8,934 nucleotides of DNA from Caldilineaceae bacterium (GTDB lineage: Bacteria > Chloroflexota > Anaerolineae > Caldilineales > Caldilineaceae), in NCBI GenBank assembly GCA_028819675.1, contig JAPPKT010000300.1:1-8934 (forward strand), given 5' to 3'. The position numbers and the translations under genes were made by a program. Positions 5,318 through 8,934 of this stretch are shown piece by piece. How positions within the stretch are numbered: the stretch's first letter is position 1; each line of letters begins with the position of its first letter. The notes under the pieces were generated by a model. That model searched no databases. It was given only the letters and a program-made list of their open reading frames with translations, and had not been told where the DNA came from.

Positions 5318-8300
5318 CTACTCCGACCGGAACTGCAGCCAGACCAAAGGGATCAACATGCCGATCACCACAATTGGTACGCTATCCCAGGGGGCAAGAT
5401 TGACCTGAATCCACAGGCCGCCGGGAATAGCGTCTACTCCGTATAGTATGTATGCGCCCCAGCCCACGAGCATCGCCCACAGCAAACGCTGAACCAGCAT
5501 CTGGCGCGGCATCACCTGCACCAGCACCACGAGCAGCAGCGCCAGCACCACAAACTGCGTCACCATGGCAATCGTCAACGAAAAGACATCGAGCTCGACC
5601 ACCTCCGGCCTGACCACCGAAACGCGTGTCGGGACTGCTTCCGCCGTCGGCACAACTGTCACCGCCGCCCCCTGACTTGGCGCCGGCGTGGCCGCCCGCT
5701 CCGGGTTCGTAACCTCAATCTGCGTTCTGTCCGACGCCACGTCCGGGTCTGGGATGCGCGCCCGGATCTCCGTACTGGAGTCTGCCTCGACACTGTTGAC
5801 TGCAATCAGGAGTGTGCCGGTTCTTTCCAAGAGCACTGATTTACGCGCTAACCCGTCCCGAGTGGGAACGGGATTTGACTGGATGGCAAGCTCCTCGCCC
5901 TCATAGATCAACCGGAAGTTCACCGGCGTTCCATCAGGGACTGTGTTCCCGTTGTGATCCAGAATCGGGCCGGCCTGCAACTCCAGGCTGTCACCGAGCT
6001 GCAGGTCGGTCTGGATGAGCACCACCTCGTCATCCTCCGCCTGTTCGCTGACAATGCCCTCGTTCAGGACAGTCAGGTCGATCCGCTGGTTCGGGTCCGG
6101 CTCCAGCCGTTCGACCAGGTTGCTGAAGCGCGTGCCTGGCACGCTGACCGGTGGCGCGCCGGTGACCGTCTGCGCGCGGAACAATGCACGCACGGCCGCC
6201 TCCAAAAAAGGCTGCGTCTTGGAGTATACACCGAGAAAAGCGGTCATCTTCCCGATCTCGGTCGAGTCAAAGAAGTATGGTTCGTTTAGCGCCAGCACCA
6301 CCAGTTTGCTCCCTGGCAGCCGGTCGCTGCGTTGACGCAGAAACCGTTTGACCGCGTCGCTGCTGTCGTAATTCGCCACATCCACATCCAGCATGGCAAA
6401 GATCAGCCAGTCAGCGTTCAGGATCTCCTCCTCCAACGCCTCTGCAACCGAGGAGTCGGCCGTCCCGTTCAGAAGAGAATTCAACTCAGAAAAAGTACGA
6501 CTCCTGATCTGCTCCCTCTGCAACTGGTTGGTCGCCTCCGGCCCGTAGAGCCGTAACATTATCTCTTCCAATGCCGTCGGCTCTACAACCGCATCCGCCA
6601 GGCAATCGTCACATTCATGCAAAATGCGACTATCGGTGAAGATCAATATATCCTCATCTTCGCTCGGCGGCGCAGGCAGCGGGTCGGTCAGCCCCGGGGA
6701 GTCGGGGAAGAAGATCGTCAGCGCCTCACTGGCGACCTGGTCCAGCAGCATCTGTGCCCTTCTCTGATTTTCGGTGCTGAACACCGCCTCCAGATCGGCC
6801 GGACCCACTACCACATCCCCCAGGTCGATCTCAACATCTACATTTGGCGAATCGACTCCCGCTGTCGCCCCATCGGCCCTGTTTTCTGGGGCATACAGCC
6901 GCACTTTCAACCGCAAAATCCGTCGCAACGAGGCATCCACTCGGGCTGCAAACTCGGCATCGTTTGTATAGCGCTCGCGGAAAAAGATGATCGTCTCTTT
7001 GATGTTGGCCCTCTCATCCAGCCAGCTGTCCGTCAACGAAAAATCTGCCAGAAAGAGCAGATCGTTACCGGCCGTAAACGCATCCAGAGCGATGCGCCGC
7101 CGCGGGAAATCCTGCAGTGGCGGGTCGTAGTAGCGGCGCACGGCCATCACACCTAGCGCATCGCTCATCAGAATTCCCCCCTCTGCACGCCAGGGAGCAA
7201 ACTCGTCCAGATCCAGCAGAATGCCCAGCTCCTGTGCCAGACTGATAGGCGGCGTGCGCTCGCGACTGCCTTGGAAGCTGCTGAAACGAATATGCCCCGA
7301 CATCAACGCCTCAGTAGCGGCCATCGTCCCATCTACTCGCAGGAGCGCAGATGGCCGCTCTGTGACCGCCGCAAATGGCGGCAGTTCGATTCGCTGCAAC
7401 TCCTGTAAACTCTTCTGAATCGTCGCGATCTCCTCATCCGGCCGGCGATCTGTACCCCCTAGGCCAGGGAAATGTCCGGTCACCGTCGCCACACGACTGC
7501 CGCTGCCGCGGTGGATTCCTGTTACATAGGCCTGGCCCATTCGCCCGACCCAGTACGGGTCTCCGCCAAACGAGTGCAGCCCCAAACCGGTCACCAGGTC
7601 CGGACGCGGCTGTTCTATCACGTCCAGAGCCGGCCCCAGTATGAGATTCACCCCCACACTGCGCAACTCCCGACCGTGGACCGCACCGACCTCCTCCACC
7701 AAATCTGGATTCCAGGTGGCCCCCAGCGCCATCTGCGGCGGGATCGCGGTGAATCCGGCGCGCAGGGCCGTGCCCGGCATGCCGTCCCCCCCCTGTTCCA
7801 CCCCGATCAACAGCGGAATCTCCAGCGGCAACCTCTGCTCCAGGCCGGACTGTAAAATACCCGGAATCGCCGGCCCGCCCTCCTTGACGTTCAACGCCTC
7901 CGTCGGTGCCAGGTAGATGCCGTACGCCAGTGCCTGCAGCTGATTCGTAAGCCGCGCGATGTCCTCCGGTGTCGTACCACTGTAGTTGCTGAAATTGCGG
8001 TTCCAGGGGCTGATTACCACACCGCCCACCCGGTACTCCTCTATCAACTCGGCAACGTCGCTTCTCGGTCCGAGATCGCTGCCTTGAAAGGTGACCACAA
8101 ACAGCTGGCCAACCCGATCAGCCACGCTCATACCCGCGATCAAGTCGTCAAGACGCGCTTCCAGTATCTCATCCGGGCCCGGTGTTGACGTAGGTGAAGG
8201 GGTGGGCGTTGGGGATGGTGTTGGCGTATGCGTGGGTGTGTTCGTGGGTGTGACCGATGGCGTGAGCGCCAAACTGGTCGCCTCAGCCGCCGCAGTCGCA

Positions 8301-8611
8301 GTCAACTGCGCCCCCACGGTGGCCGTAGCCCGAATCGACTCAAGCAACTCCTGGGCCGAACGGGTCGCCGTGGCAGTGGCCGCCTGCAGTTCCGCCGCCG
8401 CAGTCGTATCTGTACGCTGCGTACCGGGGGAAGGCGTTCCCTCCACCTGGGCAGCAGCTAGCTTAACAAGTGGAACACCGCCGCCAAAGTCGAATGCCAG
8501 CAACGCGGCAGCCAGCAACGCGGCGGCCAGCGCAAAGATGCGCAGACGAGCCCCGCCGCTACGCCTGGCACCCTTTCGATGGCTTCGCTGCCCGCAACGG
8601 AATTCTCTCAT
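5318..8611 (-). CDS. Double-anchored surface GH3-family protein (NagZ-like barrel, GH3-C, Ig-like domain)
   Basis: This 1097-residue protein is related to beta-N-acetylhexosaminidases. A basic N-terminus and hydrophobic helix (24-40) act as a signal or anchor, with a possible cleavage site at AAA-Q (52-55). An Ala/Thr stretch (68-116) and a Thr/Pro linker (118-146) lead to the GH3 barrel (about 150-575), with IGVEQGG (269-275), SFGGDP (347-352), HFPG (380-383) and SDALGVMAV (483-491), where Asp484 should be the nucleophile. The GH3 C-terminal domain (about 610-830) shows ILIFTDSR and LNEPYFF. A Big_1-like Ig domain (about 864-953), a second linker and three membrane helices (1008-1034, 1041-1060, 1077-1094) follow. 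The catalytic domains should face outside. Several usual NagZ active-site residues are replaced, so hydrolysis is uncertain. The ATG at 8611 was preferred to the TTG at 8614 because it follows a TATAAT box. It has no neighbour on its strand. The GH3 assignment is firm; the substrate is unknown. Confidence 0.87.
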   Translation of the reverse strand: MREFRCGQRSHRKGARRSGGARLRIFALAAALLAAALLAFDFGGGVPLVKLAAAQVEGTPSPGTQRTDTTAAAELQAATATATRSAQELLESIRATATVGAQLTATAAAEATSLALTPSVTPTNTPTHTPTPSPTPTPSPTSTPGPDEILEARLDDLIAGMSVADRVGQLFVVTFQGSDLGPRSDVAELIEEYRVGGVVISPWNRNFSNYSGTTPEDIARLTNQLQALAYGIYLAPTEALNVKEGGPAIPGILQSGLEQRLPLEIPLLIGVEQGGDGMPGTALRAGFTAIPPQMALGATWNPDLVEEVGAVHGRELRSVGVNLILGPALDVIEQPRPDLVTGLGLHSFGGDPYWVGRMGQAYVTGIHRGSGSRVATVTGHFPGLGGTDRRPDEEIATIQKSLQELQRIELPPFAAVTERPSALLRVDGTMAATEALMSGHIRFSSFQGSRERTPPISLAQELGILLDLDEFAPWRAEGGILMSDALGVMAVRRYYDPPLQDFPRRRIALDAFTAGNDLLFLADFSLTDSWLDERANIKETIIFFRERYTNDAEFAARVDASLRRILRLKVRLYAPENRADGATAGVDSPNVDVEIDLGDVVVGPADLEAVFSTENQRRAQMLLDQVASEALTIFFPDSPGLTDPLPAPPSEDEDILIFTDSRILHECDDCLADAVVEPTALEEIMLRLYGPEATNQLQREQIRSRTFSELNSLLNGTADSSVAEALEEEILNADWLIFAMLDVDVANYDSSDAVKRFLRQRSDRLPGSKLVVLALNEPYFFDSTEIGKMTAFLGVYSKTQPFLEAAVRALFRAQTVTGAPPVSVPGTRFSNLVERLEPDPNQRIDLTVLNEGIVSEQAEDDEVVLIQTDLQLGDSLELQAGPILDHNGNTVPDGTPVNFRLIYEGEELAIQSNPVPTRDGLARKSVLLERTGTLLIAVNSVEADSSTEIRARIPDPDVASDRTQIEVTNPERAATPAPSQGAAVTVVPTAEAVPTRVSVVRPEVVELDVFSLTIAMVTQFVVLALLLVVLVQVMPRQMLVQRLLWAMLVGWGAYILYGVDAIPGGLWIQVNLAPWDSVPIVVIGMLIPLVWLQFRSE
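8174..8263 (-). repeat. Low-complexity DNA encoding the Thr/Pro linker
   Basis: This stretch of the GH3 gene encodes residues 117-146, which are almost entirely Thr and Pro with a few Ser. On the plus strand it appears as a run of GGTG and GTGGG units. It is a flexible, probably glycosylated spacer that holds the GH3 barrel away from the membrane. Such linkers are prone to length change by slippage. Confidence 0.75.
8496..8531 (-). repeat. 15-base tandem duplication in the signal helix
   Basis: The 15-base unit GCCAGCAACGCGGC(A/G) occurs at 8496-8510 and 8511-8525, followed by the first six bases of a third copy. On the coding strand it adds one five-residue Leu/Ala unit to the hydrophobic core of the GH3 protein's N-terminal helix. 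The two full copies differ at one base, so the duplication is recent or conserved. Confidence 0.7.
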
Positions 8612-8619
8612 CAAATCCG

Positions 8620-8648
8620 ATTATACACGATCAACCCATCTGTCGGAA
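8620..8648 (-). promoter_or_regulatory. Promoter of the GH3 gene, perfect -10 box
   Basis: On the minus strand TATAAT (8625-8620) is a perfect -10 box ending eight bases before the ATG at 8611. The -35 is weak: TTCCGA (8648-8643) at 17 bases spacing, or CCGACA (8646-8641) at 15. Transcription would start at about 8613, one or two bases before the ATG, so the message is probably leaderless or nearly so. No Shine-Dalgarno sequence is present. Confidence 0.5.
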
Positions 8649-8934
8649 TGACCAATCCCGCCCCCAGCGTAGCATCCGGCGCCGTCAAAAACTGAGGAAA
8701 CAAACCGACGGCGCACACCGCTTTCATGCCCCTGCGCCAACACCCGTTGGGGCACCCCTTGCGAATGCCCTCGCCTACCCTCCCAATATGGCCTGCATAC
8801 CACACCAATGCCGGCATCCCATAGTGCAATCCCATTCCCGGCAAACGAAGTGGCGTTTCTCTCTCCTCACTCCTCTCTTCTCTCTCCTCGCTCTTTTGGG
8901 CGGTCGGGCCTATTCGGCCCTCCCTTGTGCGGGG
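8649..8934. other. Gene-free region upstream of the GH3 gene
   Basis: Together with the promoter this leaves about 320 bases without a supported gene. A minus-strand open frame (8611-8844) shows no family features and would overlap the GH3 promoter. Inverted pairs are seen: CCAAC (8737-8741) with GTTGG (8746-8750), enclosed by TGCCCC (8727-8732) and GGGGCA (8749-8754) as an alternative pairing, and GGGCC (8906-8910) with GGCCC (8916-8920). A pyrimidine tract lies at 8856-8897. The neighbouring gene is beyond the window. Confidence 0.5.
8856..8897. repeat. 42-base pyrimidine tract
   Basis: All bases on the plus strand are C or T except A8869 and G8890, with many CTCTC units. The opposite strand is a purine tract rich in GAG. 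It may be a slippage-prone simple repeat or a triplex-forming stretch. On the minus strand it lies about 245 bases upstream of the GH3 start, too far to serve as its ribosome binding site. Confidence 0.6.

Noticed and set aside
5190..5408. A 72-residue plus-strand open frame between the convergent genes
   Set aside because: It overlaps the 3' end of the GH3 gene on the other strand, and its composition is not protein-like.
6617..7156. A 179-residue plus-strand open frame inside the GH3 gene
   Set aside because: It is a shadow of the GH3 barrel coding region, with no start signals or recognisable motifs.
8611..8844. A 77-residue minus-strand open frame ahead of the GH3 gene
   Set aside because: It has no family features and no clear ribosome binding site, and it would run through the TATAAT box of the GH3 promoter.

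Overview
The window looks like chromosomal DNA from a GC-rich, free-living bacterium. It is probably a member of the Chloroflexota (Anaerolineae or Caldilineae type). This rests on pattern recognition: a large cell-surface glycoside hydrolase family 3 (GH3) protein carries a long Thr/Pro 'TPTP' linker of the kind common in that phylum, and a MarR gene leads a TM287/288-like ABC exporter pair. No rRNA, tRNA, CRISPR array or transposase gene was found, so the placement is an inference.

Left part (1-5000, plus strand). About 330 bases of gene-free DNA with short repeats lead to a good sigma-70-type promoter (TTGCAA, 17 bases, TACAAT). Its expected start point falls on the ATG of a MarR-family regulator, so the message is probably leaderless. 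Two ABC half-transporters follow at 51 and 57 bases, each with a clear AGGAG ribosome binding site. The first has a degenerate ATPase half (Asp for catalytic Glu, Gln for the switch His). The second has the intact catalytic residues but a changed signature motif (LSQGQ). Together they give one consensus and one degenerate ATP site, as in heterodimeric multidrug exporters of the TM287/288, BmrCD and LmrCD type. The set reads as a drug- or lipid-efflux operon controlled by its own MarR sensor. A perfect 7+7 inverted repeat just upstream of the promoter is a possible operator.

Middle (5001-5317). This is a convergent intergenic region with no supported gene. It holds a cluster of GC-rich hairpins that may end transcription from one or both sides, but there is no U-tract.

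Right part (5318-8611, minus strand). A single 1097-residue gene encodes a secreted, membrane-anchored GH3 protein. In order it has an N-terminal signal/anchor helix, an Ala/Thr stretch, a Thr/Pro linker, a NagZ-like GH3 barrel, a GH3 C-terminal domain, an Ig-like (Big_1-like) domain, a second linker and three C-terminal membrane helices. The presumed nucleophile Asp is kept, but several other residues typical of NagZ-type active sites are replaced, so its activity is in doubt. Its -10 box (TATAAT) ends 8 bases before the ATG, again suggesting a leaderless or nearly leaderless message. The last 320 bases are gene-free and contain a 42-base pyrimidine tract.

No wholly new system is evident. 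The points most worth a second look are the altered GH3 active site in a double-anchored surface protein, the enlarged extracellular loops of both ABC halves, and the leaderless promoters.
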